Of a DNA stretch of 64,000 nucleotides, positions 31,941 through 44,589 are shown piece by piece. Positions within the stretch are counted from its first letter, which is position 1, and every line of letters begins with the position of its first letter. The stretch lies in the NCBI GenBank assembly GCA_001414485.1, contig LLEY01000209.1:1-64000 (forward strand), read 5' to 3'. The stretch is from Calycina herbarum. Taxonomy: Eukaryota > Ascomycota > Leotiomycetes > Helotiales > Pezizellaceae. A program made the translations under genes and the position numbers. Below the pieces are notes generated by a model. The model had not been told where the DNA came from. It was given only the letters and a program-made list of their open reading frames with translations, and made no database searches.

Positions 31941-33538
31941 ATGGCATCCTCTCGAACTGAGACTTCGAAATTGTTCGCTCGCGATATCGCTGCTTACAGC
32001 GATGCGGAACTTGACTAGTACCTGGAAGCTAACGGAATGTTAGGATTTTCTAAAGCTTATTGCCTGCCTAGGTCGCTAAAGTTCAGAGTACAGATGTGTT
32101 AAAGTTGAAGACCCAGAGAATCTACCTAAAGATTTCATTCAAAGACTAAGGTAACAATTCTACACCATCGTATCTCTTCACCATTTTCTAATAGCTATGG
32201 CAGGGCGCGAACAGGCACGAACGACGCGCCCCTATCCCGCCCGTAGATAGAGATCCATTACCTCGATCACCCTCCCTTGTAACAACTACAGACGTGAACG
32301 ACGAGGAAAATTATCGGGAATATCATCGTCGAGATCTCGAGGAGGAAACAGAGAACTACAATAAACTCATAAGTGACGGCGGCCGGCCCTCACACCCGAT
32401 CAGTCTTGGCTACGATATTGCTAAGAGCTACGATACTGCGAAAGACCTAGAAGAATACCGCGAGATCTTATCGTTCTGGAATTCAACCTCTAGTGAGGAG
32501 TATCGTTGGAAGGTGTTTAGACCTCAGTTAGGGACATGGGACCGATTTCGTAAGTCGCAACGACGGATGAGAACAGACAGTACTTTAGAGGTGGGGAGCG
32601 TCTTCTCTGCTCGTCCGGCAGCGCCAGGACGCTTCGCTGCATATTGCCGGAGGCTACATAAGCGCCTAGCAAGACATGGGTTTAAGCGGACATTTCAGCT
32701 GAATGAGGACCTAGATCGACAAGACAAATTAACAACGTGGATTGAGTATCTGGGCTTTGAGTACATGGAGTACGACAAACACGCAAATATTATGAAGCGT
32801 CTTCAGCAGCAATATGACGAAGCCTGGAAGAAACTCGTGAACTCGAAGGTCCTGAGACCTTCTGAGACGGAGGAGTCCTTTGATCACTTTTTTTGGCTCC
32901 AGCTGAAGAACGAAGAAATCGACGCTCAGAAGATTGTGGAATCTGCGACGTTATCTGTCGAGTCGGCAGAAAAGGGTTTGCTGAAAGCACAATCTGCTGG
33001 TCTATCCGGACGAAGTCTCTCTAAACTGGCCATGGCAATAAAGTCGCTCGAACAGGCCAGTACACGAGGTAAACTCATCCGCGACTTCGGCCAGCAAACA
33101 ATGTCGTACATCATCGCCAAGAAAGATACAACCCACCAAAGTATACTACTGCGATGGATACTGCAGCAAGTCCCTTTGATCGAACTCGAGTTAAACCAAG
33201 CTAAGGAAACCGAAAACGACTCAACAGAAGTGAATGGCGGACGCCAGCGAAGGCTCAAGCGCAATCATACCGACGACCACAGCGAAGAACCAGTTTCGAA
33301 GCGGCAGAGACAAGACGGCGAGAACCACACACTCCTAAAGAGCAAAACACGTGCCTCCACTGTTCGAGAGATATCGTCGGCCCAACAGCCAAGGCAAATG
33401 AAATCTGGCGTGGTGCTGGATGATAATGCGCGAGTGACTAAGGGGAGACGGCGTAAGAAATTTAGCTTGGGTGGCACGCCTGACTCTCGAGTTCTCCGTC
33501 GAAGCTCTCGACCGAGGCGCCCCCCTGAAAGGTTCTAA
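31941..33538 (+). pseudogene. Orphan family protein (WIEYLGFEY type), 5' exon broken
   Basis: A long frame from about 32196 to 33538 is open. It contains LISDGGRPSHPISLGYD, WKVFRPQLGTWDRFRK, DKLTTWIEYLGFEYMEYDKHAN, YDEAWKKLVNSKVLRPSETEE, helical coiled segments, SYIIAKKDTTHQ, LLRWILQQVPLIELELNQA and a basic C-terminus with NLS-like KGRRRKKF and RRSSRPRRPPERF. I recall this uncharacterised family from Botrytis-type genomes; function unknown, possibly nuclear. A first exon starts at ATG 31941 (MASSRTETSKLFARDIAAY) but hits TAG (...DAELD stop YLEANG), probably CAG to TAG, and then shifts frame before a donor at about 32151 (acceptor about 32195). The long 3' frame could still be translated from an internal start; I call it a 5'-broken gene. 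Confidence 0.62.
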
Positions 33539-34141
33539 TGAGGTAGTAATAAGCTCTCTCCGAGGAAAAGTCACCCCCGTCCCTGAGTCATTCTACAGAG
33601 CCACTACCACCCTTGCTACGACGGTGTCTACACTCTCCCCTATCCGCGACCTGCCCCTGCGGCATACACCTGTTCTCGCACTCAGAGCTCCAACATTTCG
33701 ACGCCGATAGCATGTCAAGAACAGATAGCAGGCAAAGGAGACTGCCTACCCCCCAGTAGCGGTGCAGGGTTTGCTAACTAGTGTGAGACGATGTTTGATT
33801 CGCGAGCAGAGTACTACGACGGAAATGATTGCTAGAGATGATTGATAAAATCGGTTGGTGCATCCGCAAATACAATGTAAAAAGTCTCCTAGACCTCTGT
33901 CGATAACTCATTCACCTTCTCACGAATCCTCCTAATTTCGTCCCTCGAGCTTGCGACCTGCAACACAGACACATTTACGGTCGGACTTTGGACAAGACGA
34001 ATCAGAACCCCTGAATTATGGAGGATCCTTCATCTGCGAGCCGAGCCAGCCTAAAACGTCTAGAGCATGGCAGGCCAAACCCAGCGCATTCATATTCCAT
34101 TGCAGAAAGGCAAAAGACACCAGCTAGGCAGTACTCTACGT
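33539..34141. other. Intergenic, no supported gene
   Basis: About 600 bases of ordinary composition downstream of the orphan family gene. No coding or RNA feature is recognised. Confidence 0.5.
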
Positions 34142-34390
34142 TTACGACACGACGAACCCCTCGATTGTCTGGAATGCAGTAAACCGGCGTCTACAAGGCG
34201 CACCAACGCTCAATGACTTCTTGCATTGACGCTTGGTGCCGTCGCATTTCAATTTATTTCTTCGACAATTGTCGTAAATTGACATATTCTTCTTTTGCTT
34301 TTTCAGAGGATGGTCGAAATCAAGGGAGTTCGGAGCTTCATGGCCGTCGTTCGTCTGCTGCTGGAAAAAAGTGGCAGGCTTTGGAGTCAT
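34142..34390 (-). pseudogene. Zn(II)2Cys6 transcription factor DNA-binding domain, degenerate
   Basis: Minus-strand frame with SIYDNCRRNKLKCDGTKRQC then KKSLSVGAPC. The spacing is that of a fungal zinc binuclear cluster (C-x2-C-x6-C-x5-C-x2-C-x6-C), but the first Cys is Tyr (IYDNC) and the fifth is Ser (KKS). A zinc cluster with two ligands lost cannot fold normally. No regulatory domain follows before the stop at 34142. The Cys-to-Tyr change is TGC to TAC, a G-to-A transition of the kind RIP makes, and the RIP island begins 300 bp away. Confidence 0.72.
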
Positions 34391-34786
34391 ACTCCCTGTA
34401 TTATTAAACTAGGTCTAAAGTCAAGAAATAGAAAACATTGAAGCATACTATTACTGTCTATAATTAATTTACAATTCACTGACGATGGAACAAAGCTACT
34501 GAGGTAGGCTTCGAAAGCAAAGCCGGAGAAGATATCATTCTTACAAGCTCTTTCCTCTATCCCAAGGAGTGCCACTGACAAGTTGTTAGTCTCGAAGTTT
34601 AGAAAGTTACGAGTTTCGATATATATATAGTTGAATTGTTTATCGATTCGCTGGTTGTTAAGAGAGTTAAAATAGAGAAAGTATAAACTACTCTCTTTAT
34701 AGCGAATATCGAAGTAATAGCGAATACTAATATATAATATAGAAGAGTATAGAAGTAATTAGCTATTTTAGAACTAGTGTAGTTAT
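34391..34786. other. Border into the RIP island
   Basis: No gene. Composition changes sharply to AT-rich, TpA-rich sequence from about 34600. From here to the window end CpA and TpG are rare and stop codons occur in every frame. Confidence 0.7.
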
Positions 34787-34833
34787 TATAATAGCTAGTT
34801 ATTAGGAATTACTAAGGTTACGTACTAGATAAG

Positions 34834-35285
34834 TATAACGAAACTTAAACGAACTAAATAAAGATAACTAAGTCTCGGAGGTTAGTATATAAGTAAGAAG
34901 TATAGACGCGATAGGTTTGTTTACTTAGAAGTGAACTCGTTACTTATATCAAAGATATTAAATAAGATAATAAGATTAATAACTAAAGTTAAGTACGAAG
35001 CTTCTATCTAATAGTAGATATACTAGTATATATATAAAACCCTTTATACTACCTAGATCCCTATATAGGCCTAGATCTCTAGATCTCTTATAAATCCCTT
35101 ATAGGATCTAATAGGATCTATTATATAACTACTAACGGTTATTTAATAGTAAGATCCTAGAATTTCTAAATACCTTCTATATTACTAATTCTCTTCTATA
35201 TTATCTTCTATTTTCTAGATATCGTATCTTATTCTATTAGAGCGCTGTCTAGACTATCTTACTATATATAACGTGATTCGTAATA
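34834..35285 (-). repeat. 3' LTR of gypsy element A
   Basis: 452 bp, nearly identical to 48576-49027. On the minus strand it starts tattacgaatca (from TGTTACG) and ends cgttata (from CGTTACA-like ends after RIP). Confidence 0.92.
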
Positions 35286-35479
35286 CTATCCCCTTCTTAG
35301 CCTAGCGTGTTCTTACGCTTAAGTATAAGCTAAGGAACTCGGTTAAGGTATTAGCAGTATACTTTCCTTTCCTTTCTATTATATCCTACCTTATATAGAA
35401 GAAGAAAGAAGAACGAATACTTCTTATAAAAAGTATTAAAATAGTTTATAATAAAATATTACTATACTCCTACTACGCT

Positions 35480-35890
35480 TCTTAAAAGCGTAGATGTTTT
35501 ATTAATTCCTTCTAATCCTCTTAATATTCTAAATACGTCTAGTTAAAGCTGAAATACGACGAGACTAACGATGCCTAGGAGAAGAACGTCCTCTATACTA
35601 GCGACTAGGCCTCTATCGAAAGACAAGAGAAGAAGCTAGAGAGAGAGGAGGAGGAGGCGATAGTAAGGATTCTACGGTTACGAAAGTAGAAGGCCTTTTT
35701 AAAAGAAAGGTAGTGTAAAATGTTCTATTAAGAGCTTCGTTTCCTTAATAAACTCGACACTGCTGAAGAGGTAGAAAAGAAAGAGAAGGAGAAGAAAGAA
35801 AGAGAGGAAAGAGAATAGTAAGAGACAGAGGTTACCTATCTAGCAGCTCTGCCTATTCCTATTAGTTCTTAATCTAAGATAGGTCTTAAC
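35480..35890 (+). pseudogene. Antisense coiled-coil ORF between integrase and 3' LTR of element A
   Basis: On the plus strand, opposite to the gag-pol direction, the translation shows KLKYDETNDA, then ASIERQEKKLEREEEEAIVR, RLRK...KAFLKER, LRFLNKLDTAEEVEKKEKEK and KEREERE, interrupted only by a few TAG/TAA codons of RIP type. This is a charged coiled coil with heptad-like Glu/Lys spacing. I recall similar hypothetical proteins near transposons in many fungal genomes but cannot name a function. Because the rest of the element has a stop every few codons, the relative openness here partly reflects purine-rich composition. Confidence 0.5.
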
Positions 35891-35899
35891 CTAGCCTTT

Positions 35900-36645
35900 C
35901 TTAAGACCTTTCCTTTAGACTATAAGATATAGGTAAACCTAGGTTTTACTAGTAGAATTTCTAAAGTTCTACTAGGTAATAGTTAAGATTACCTCTTAGT
36001 TTCTAAGTATTCTCTAAGTATAGGTAATCTAACTATTTAACTAAGTACTTAACTTATCTTCTAATAAGTTTATAGTTAAGAATTCTTTTAACTTTATATT
36101 TAGAGTTTAGGTTTACTAGTTAAGTTTCTATAAGTAGAGCTAGTAGTACTCTCGGTAGTACTAGTTTAAGTAAGGATATATAGAATACTAAGTAGATATT
36201 TATTATTTTTAGTAGTACTAATTTATAATTTAAAGGTTCTCTAATATATTTAATTTTAAATAGTCTAAGTTTTTTATAGTCTAGTTTATTACTTAGTCTT
36301 TTTATATTAATATTCTTTTATACTAGGTAGACTTTATCTCTCTCTTATAGCGTTAGCTTCTAACTACGTCGTTTATTATAGTAGTATACGTTTCTTTTAG
36401 TAATAAACTATAAGTCTTTTATAAGTTCTTTATATAACCTCTTAATTTTTAAGACTTAAATATAAGTAAGCTGATTATTAATAGTTATAAGCAGTAGTTC
36501 TTAGTATACTATTAATTTATATCTAAAGTTAGCGTAGAATAGTATAATAAGTATTATTTCTATTACTAAACTATTATAAGTAAACTATACTAAGAGTAAC
36601 AGTTCTACCTAGTTGTTTTACTAATAGTTTATATAATAATAAAGA
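35900..36645 (-). pseudogene. Element A: integrase C-terminus and chromodomain-like end
   Basis: Minus-strand reading has a DKVYLV-x-KNINIKRLSNKLDYKKL block at about 36260-36345. This is the GPY/F-region strand found at the integrase C-terminus of fungal gypsy elements. It continues towards a chromodomain-like end. It is separated from the integrase core (about 43000-43900) by the copia insertion at 36651. Confidence 0.75.
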
Positions 36646-36650
36646 TATAT

Positions 36651-36820
36651 TATTAGTATAACTTAGTTATAAATCTGTCTAGTTATATATACGTATTATA
36701 TTCTCTGTCTCTATTCTAGGTACTCGAAGTACGACTATTTATACTTATGCTAGCGTGGTACTAGCGTGCTAGTCACGTGGATAGATATAAGTCAGAGGCT
36801 TATTCATCTATATAATAATA
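36651..36820 (-). repeat. 3' LTR of the copia element
   Basis: 170 bp from tattagtataacttag to tataataata. It matches 42818-42987 and the solo copy at 53861-54030. Confidence 0.9.
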
Positions 36821-36849
36821 CTAGTAACTTTCTAAAAAGTAGTAGTTTT

Positions 36850-39800
36850 CTATAATAAGAGCGTAGTACTTAAATCAGTTATATTAATCTATCTATAATC
36901 CAACTAATTAAAATCCTCTCTTCGTATCTCTGACTAATAAGAGCGCTCTATCCAGCGTCTTATTCTAGTAATAAATTCTCTTTACTTCTACTACTACTAC
37001 TGTTATTAATATCTTCTATAACTACTTCGTCTCTCTTAACCTATTCCGTGACTTTAATAGTAATCTTATTTATATTAATCAGCTAGGTTAAAGTATTACA
37101 AGCTATAGCTTTAGTTATAGCGTCTATAGAATTACTATCTCTATCGATCTATTTAACTTCCGATATCTTACGTCTTTTATAAGCTTATCTTAGATATATA
37201 ATATCAATTATTAAACGCTTCTCCTTAGTAGTACCAAGCTTTACTAGACACTCGTAAACACTCTTAGAGTTAGTATAAATAACAAGTGGAATCTTAATCT
37301 TAAGTATCGATTCTATCGTAGATTTAATAACTCCTACTATATCGAAACCGTTGCTTAAAGCATATAATTCAGCTGCTAGAATACTTCTAGTAACTCTCTT
37401 ATACTTAGTAGAGAACTAATAGACGATGTTACTATTATTAGCAGCGTTAGCTAATATAATTACGTATCTAATCTAAGAAGTATAATCGTTATTATTCGTA
37501 AAAGAGGAATTAGTAAAAAGTATAAGCTTAAGTAAGGAATAATCTAAAGTAATAAACTTAAGTCTACGTTCTATATTCTCTATTTACTACTATAGAACCT
37601 TGTTTAAAGCTTCAACGTCTTTTAGAAGTAGATCAGTCGACTAGGTAGTAAAAGATAGTATAAAGGCTGCTTCTAGTTATAATATAGTTATAAGATAGAC
37701 TTCTCGAGCTCGCTATATAATAAATTAATCTCTTATAGTAACGTTATAGTATATATCTCTATAAGAGCTCTTTAATTCGATCGATTTAGTACTTACTAGC
37801 TTAAGGTCCTTAGTATAATCCTAGGTTAAAAGTATCGATCCGTCTTTCTAGTATATAATAATACCTCTATTAAATTTCAAAGCGTAATCGACTATAAGCT
37901 CTTCTCTTTTCTTAGCGTCGAACTTAGCTTCCTTTCTCTTAGTATCTTCTTTCTTAATAAAGGTACTATCTTCTAAGATAAGTATATTATTAGTTTATAA
38001 TCTAATAATCCTAAAGTATCTAGTTTTATTAACTAATAGTAGATAAGAATCGAATGTTAATTAGGTTATTCTAAGGAATTTAAGAAGGAATTTATAGTAA
38101 GTAGTAAACCAGTATAATCTAGCTTCTAGAATACTATATAATAGTAGTAATATCTCGATTAATAATCTAATCTATTCTAGTATATTCTTTAGTAGTTGTA
38201 TAAACTTTCAACGGTATAGTTATAGCTTACTCTTAGACTAAGTATATACTTAGATAATATCGTATAAAAGAAGGTTAAGATATAGATATAAAGCCGCGAT
38301 AATAAGAATAATTCTTATACTTATACGTTAAATCGTAGGCGACTAAGTAAGTACTATCTTCTTAGCTAAATCGTTCTATATATATACTACAAATCGTAAC
38401 TTTTCAAAGGCTTTATCTATACTACGGAATTTAACTTAGTCGACAAATCGTAAATTAAAAAGATTAGTACTATCTAGTAACTTATCTAGAGTAATAAACT
38501 TTATTATATCTCTTTCGATTAATCTATTAATCTCTAGTCTATAGGAATTAGTATAATTTATATAAACTATACTATTAATCGATATAAATATCTCGATATC
38601 GAAGTCTCTAAAATCGTTAAGTTACTAGTAATCTTAAGAAATACTATATATATCGACAACGTATACTTCAGCTTCTACTTCTTTAGCTAGCTTCTTTCGA
38701 GGTCTTCTACGTCCTCTCTTTAGTAGTAATTCTACAAGTCTTTCTCCTAGATCGGTATCCTAGTCTTAACCCTAGTCTTAACTATTACTTTGTAATATTT
38801 CTAGAATTAAAAGCTCTAGCTCTTCGATAATTTCACTAAATCGAGGCTTTACTACTATAGATCGGAATCTTATACTACTATTTAGTATAATAATAACATT
38901 CTTATTTTCGATACTTAAAAGCTAATATAGTCCTACCTATTTACTCTTCTTATTTAGTATCTCTCTCTAGACCTATACGTCAGATCTAAGGGGTATATTC
39001 TTTAGATAATTTAACAGTCTATTATAAGTATTAAGAGCGTCGTTGACTTGTCTCTTAACATAGTACTTCGTAACTTCTTAAGAAGCTCGCTTAACTATAT
39101 TAGCTCGTCTAATATTATTAGAAGAAGAGGCGTTCTATTAAGTTATTCGAGGGTAAGCTCTAAATACTAGTATAGTAGGAACTAATCTATTCGGTCTAGC
39201 TATGTCGTTAATAGCCTTGAATACTATCTAAAAAGCTGTCTCTTTTATAAGATCTAGACAGTCTTCGTATATTACTTAATATACTCGTCGTACTAGTCTA
39301 TAGTATCGTTCGACGATTCTAACCGATTAGTATACTTCTACTAGAATACTTTCTACTATACTTTCTACAGCTCTTACGTATTCGTTGAATTCCTTACTTA
39401 CGAAGTTAGTTCTAGTATCTATAGTAATAATATCCAGAGGTTCTAAATAGATGTCTATCTAGTATTCCTTTAACTTGTCCTAGATATGCTTTGCTTTTAT
39501 AGTCTTTAACTATCTACTAGCTTAAAAGCGAGTAGCTTCGTCTATAATATATAAAACTACTTCTTCGTCTATAAAGAATATATCGACGTATATCTAAAAG
39601 TTAAATATAACATCATTGTATAAAGTAAATCAAAAGCGTCCTAGAGACTTTCCGTACTTCTAGTATAGCTTATAATACTTTGTAAGATACTATAGAATGT
39701 CGATATTAACGTCGTAGCTGGTATACTCGAGAAGTGTCTATAATTTTAGTATAGATAGATATCCAAATCGCTTATATAAACAGCGTAACTCTTACTTACT

Positions 39801-42600
39801 TAAAAGATAAGGAAACTCTTAATTATAGTAGATAAAGTATTATCCTATATTATAAAAGAATAACCGAATCGTTATATAACTAAGACTTCGTATCTATCAC
39901 TTATTATAAGAGTATTACTAAGGTTATTAAATATAACTCCTAGTATATCTATGTTATTAAGACAAAGTAGGAATAGTATATCTATATATAGTACGTAGAA
40001 TTCGATTAAACCGATTAGTATATCTACGAATATTAAGCCGATTAAAGTGTCTATTCCAACGCCGAATTTGATATTAATCTTCTAGCTATTATAAATAGAG
40101 GTCTTTTTAATAGTATTAAATATAAGATACTAGTCGTAACCGATAGTAGACTTCTTTACAGCTTCTATATCGATTATAATACTAAAGAACTTATTATAGT
40201 AATATCTCTTAGTACTAAGAACTAAAGTTAAGATTCCCTTATATAGAAGTGGTAGTAATCTACTACTAGCGTGTTTATATACGGAGCTAGTTAAGTTATC
40301 TATAATATATTAAGCTTCTAAGATAACGATCTCTCTATACTTAGTAATATAATTCTTAATAATATCGTCTATATCGTCTTTAAGAATTATTATAGCGATC
40401 TCTTTAGATATATCCTTATCTAGCTTAGTACCTTCGTATTCTATAATATACTATTCGTATCTATAATAAGAGAGTAGCTTTCCGTATCTCTTAGTATATC
40501 CGGACTTCTACTTATTCTTCTATTTGTTCTAACTTGGCTTAGAGTGATTCGTAGACTAATAATTAGGTTTTATATATATTCTACACTTTAAATTAGGCGA
40601 GGCATTTACTAGTCGAGTATTCGTATTTGACGTACTTAGCGTAGACCGATTTATAGATCTATAGAATCCTCTACGAAAGTTATTCTCTTTTGATTCTATA
40701 TTCGTTTATAATATTCAGTTTATAAGATTTATATTAGCATCGTTATCTTCCTCGTCGTCTTCAGCTATAAATGCTTCTACTTTTAGATATAGGTTCTATT
40801 ATATATTAAGTACCGATTTAATAGAATAAGTTATAAGCGAAAGCTTTAGCTTCTTTAGTAGTTTTAACACTATATAAGATGTCTCTTCGTATCTGTAATA
40901 AGCTAGAAGAAGCTTATTAGCGAATTCCTCTTCCTTATATATATGTTTTAGAAGTCTATACTTAATCTGTTATAGTCTTCTATATATCTTTTCAAAGATC
41001 TTAAGAATAGGCTTGTCTAGATACTTTCTCTTATATTTCTTAAACGTAGTATTATTCTATTCTATTAAGGTATTCTAGATATAATTAAAGTCCTAGTATC
41101 GCTTCTTAAATTTGCTACAAAGTGCTTTGAAAGTAAGTTCGTTAATAATATTAATAACTTTCGTATAATAAAATTCCTAGACGTCTCTCTTAAATATTAT
41201 AGAAAAAGCCTTCTTATACGCCTTCTTTTAAAGTCTATACATCTAGCATTTATCTATAAACACTACTAGCTTAAGGTCGAGATTCTCTCCCTAGCTTTTA
41301 AACTTAATATTATTAGATATATATACTCTTATAAGGTTTCTAAGAGTATATTAATCTCCTTTCCTCTTTTATCTTTTGTTAATATCTCTATCTTCTCTAT
41401 TACTTCTATTATCTCTATTATCGTCTAAATCGCTCTCTTCGTTATTATCTAGATTCTTATAGTCTAATTTATTAGAAGAGCTTTTAAAAGAAGAAGAAGA
41501 AGAATCGTCAGAAGATTCTAGGTTATACTTTAACGATTTACTCTTCTTCTTTTCTCGCTTAGCTCTCTTAAGTGCCTCTAAAAGTAACTTCTTTATTATT
41601 GATTTATTACTTGATTTAGAAGAGGTCTTAGAAGAGGTCTTAGATAGTATCGATTTAGATATTATCTTAGAAGCTAGAGTTACTAGTACCTTCTTTACTA
41701 GTATCTTTAAAGACTTTGATAGTATTACTAGAAGAACCGATTTACTTATCTTTCTTAACTTACTAGGTAATAGTATAATAGTGTCTTCTTCGTTAACAAA
41801 TTCCTTAATATTCAGAGGATTCTTATAAGGATTCTTTAAGTACTATCTTAATTCCTTAGATAGAATCTCTCTCTTAGACTTAATCTTCTTAAGTTCCTCG
41901 TAAGGTACTAGCGTCTTCTCCTTCTCTGTTAAGGTGTTATACAAAGCCTATACTACTCTACCGCTTTCTCTTCTATAAAGATCTTCTACGTATACACCTC
42001 TTAATCGGAGAGTTCTTCGAAGACTACTAGTATATCGAGTAGATATAATCATCTTAAAGTATTCGAGGTTCTATTCTTCGAAGTCTTCTCGAAAAGCCTT
42101 CTATAAAGCAGTGTTATATTCCTTTCCTACTTAGTATTCGTCTATATAATCTCGTACGTAAGCGTTAAGAGTATCGCTGTCTACGGTTTCTAAATCAGGC
42201 TTCTAATAGCCTTCTTCTGTTCCGGTTCCTTTAGTTACTATAGTATTATCAGGTGTTAATAGCCGTAGTGTTCGTAGTGTTAATAGTAGTGTAATCCTAG
42301 TACTAAACGTAATCGGGATAGGAAAGGTCTAATAATCGTACTTTCTAGGATACTTTATAGAATTCCGCTATAAAAGGTTAGATAGCTTAAACGATAGCTA
42401 GTAGTCGACTTTCTTAAAAGTTCAGAGTAGTGTTTTAGGTAACTAGATTCCTTCTACTTCTTTTTAGTAAATCAGAGATATAGGTAATTTACTTAATAAG
42501 TTAATATAAGTGAATCTATAAGACTTAGTTTATAAGTAAATATAAAGAAGTTAAAGTAATAAGCGATTCCAAGTCTATAATCTTAATATAAGGTAGATTC
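36850..42600 (-). pseudogene. copia gag-pol polyprotein remnant
   Basis: Minus-strand pieces: gag with a Cys/His zinc motif (KC-x-IYIKPNY, KHSKP) at about 40490-40560. Integrase at 39000-39460, with PLDIITIDTRTNFVSKEF, RIVERYYRLVRRVY and a FKAINDIARPNRLVPTILVF block. Reverse transcriptase at 38240-38440, with VLTQSPTIQRIS and DIIQVYTQSKSKLQRY-type sequence. RNase H at 37340-37420, NIVYxFSTKYKRVTRSILAA then ELYALS. The D-x-x-Q-A-Y RT block and RNase H text are those of fungal copia elements. Many in-frame stops; no function. Confidence 0.85.
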
Positions 42601-42817
42601 GTCTTAAAGGTTATATATTATATAAATCCTAGGGCGAAGCGTAGAATAGTATACTTATATAATCAAATCTAAACGAGGTTAAAGAATTATACGTAGTAGT
42701 AGACTACGACGTATAATAGTACTACTCTCAACGTTTAGTTAGCTAAAGACACTTAACTATAGTAAGTATAAGTAAGCTTATAACTAAGTAATCTAATCTA
42801 CGCGCGATACTAATTAG

Positions 42818-42987
42818 TATTAGTATAACTTAGTTATAAATCTGTCTAGTTATATATACGTATTATATTCTCTGTCTCTATTCTAGGTACTTAAAGTACG
42901 ACTATTTATACTTGTACTAGCGTGGTACTAGCGTGCTAGTCACGTGGATAGATATAAGTCAGAGGCTTATTCACCTATATAACGATA
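42818..42987 (-). repeat. 5' LTR of the copia element
   Basis: 170 bp, almost the same as 36651-36820; few differences, nearly all C/T or G/A. Confidence 0.9.
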
Positions 42988-42992
42988 TATAT

Positions 42993-44143
42993 TTTAACTA
43001 TCTAATTTATATATTCGTTTCCTCTATTTATTTAAGAGTAGAAAGCTATAGAAAGCTTTCTTTTTATATCTAATCGTTTTATAAGAGCGATCTAAAATTT
43101 TAAGATAAAGAGTTTATCTTTATCTAAGAGTATTTCTTCTAGTAGTCTATATCTTAAGACTACTTTCTTAAGAAATATAAATACTAGTTCCTTAGCTATA
43201 CTTAACTTTATATATAGTACTAAAATTATATATTTTATAAGTCGTTCTATAATAACTAGGATCAAGTTATACTTAACTTCTATTATTAGATCTTTAGATT
43301 TTAAAAGCTTAATAATAAAATTCTAAGATATTAATCTCTAAGATATCTATAGTATTAGAGTAGTATTTATCTATCTATAAAGAGTATAGTAGAAAGTCTT
43401 ATTCCTAGTATAGGTATTATATTCCGCTATTACTTTCTTAACTATTATAGATAATTAATTAATATAGTAGTATTATTTTATCTTCTAAAGAGTTCGACGA
43501 ACTTCCTAGTATCTATAAGCTAGTACTGAATAATATTCTTTAATAAATTCTCTTATATATAAATCTAGAACTTATAACTTTCCGTTTCTATATCTTTCTT
43601 TATTATTACACTTATTCGTAGTATAGTAAATATCAGCGAAATCTCTTCTCTAGACTAGGTTAGATAGTATATTTTCCTATTTAGCTAACTCCGGCTAATC
43701 CTTCTCCTATACCTACTATATCTTTCCTCGCTATAGATCGTTATCTCTTATAGTAGTAATTTTATAAATTATAAGAGCTAAGTCTCTATTCTTAAGAGTT
43801 TTTAAGATTATAATCTTTTTATACTTCTTATCTTCTTTATATCTAGGTTTCTAGCTAAGAGTATTAGCTCGAGTATTTAATATTCTCTTTATATATTAAA
43901 TAATAATATTTAAACCTTCTAATATTTCTAACTATCTAGCTAACTACCTAGTTATAAGTTTCTTAGTTATTATAAACGTTTTAAGGTTCTTATAGTTAGA
44001 TAAAACCGTAACTTAGTACTTTACTAGTTATAAATAGATTCTCTAGTATTCTAAAGCTAATACTATAGTAAGTAATTCTTTATCAAAGATACTATAGTTT
44101 TATTATACTAGGTTAAATATTTTAGAATAATATATAATAGATA
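42993..44143 (-). pseudogene. Element A: integrase core and RNase H region
   Basis: AT-rich, with stops throughout. Position between RT and the GPY/F block, and short minus-strand matches to gypsy integrase, assign it. Individual catalytic residues cannot be read with confidence. Confidence 0.6.
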
Positions 44144-44145
44144 TA

Positions 44146-44580
44146 ACGTGTATATATAGCGAACCGGCTAAACAAGCGAACCGGCTAACTGAAAACATAT
44201 CTAAAATCGCGATTTTAACATTTTAATATCTTTATAAATTATTAATTAAAAATTTCAAAATTGAAACTTTGATTTTATTACTATATAAATATAAAAGTTA
44301 TAAAATATAAGACTGAGGCTAATTTATATTAAAAAGTTATTAAAAGAAGAAGAAAAAAGATAAGATTACAGAGGTGGTTTTAAGCGAATCGCTAAGTAAA
44401 ATTATATAGCGTCTGAAACTTAGAATTCTAAATATATATATATAGTAATGAAATCAAAGTTTTAATTTTAAAACTTTTGATTAATAGTTCGTAGAGATAT
44501 TAAAATATTAAAATCGCGATTTTAGATATGTTTTCAGTTAGCCGGTTCGCTTATTTAGCCGGTTCGCTATATATACACGT
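44146..44580. mobile_element. Complete 435-bp TIR element inside element A
   Basis: Ends acgtgtatatatagcgaacc... and ...ggttcgctatatatacacgt are inverse, with arms of about 150-180 bp including two ggccggttcgc-type units each, separated by about 90 bp. TA lies on both sides (44144-44145, 44581-44582). The same element's end is found at 1-220. No coding sequence, so it depends on a Tc1/mariner-class transposase. Confidence 0.88.
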
Positions 44581-44589
44581 TAAGTTTCT

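Larger units (their letters stand above)
36651..42987 (-). mobile_element. Complete Ty1/copia element, RIP-mutated, inside element A
   Basis: 170-bp LTRs at 36651-36820 and 42818-42987, flanked by TATAT (36646-36650, 42988-42992). The internal region reads on the minus strand. Domain order gag, zinc motif, integrase, RT, RNase H is that of copia, in contrast to gypsy. Total length 6337 bp. Confidence 0.88.
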
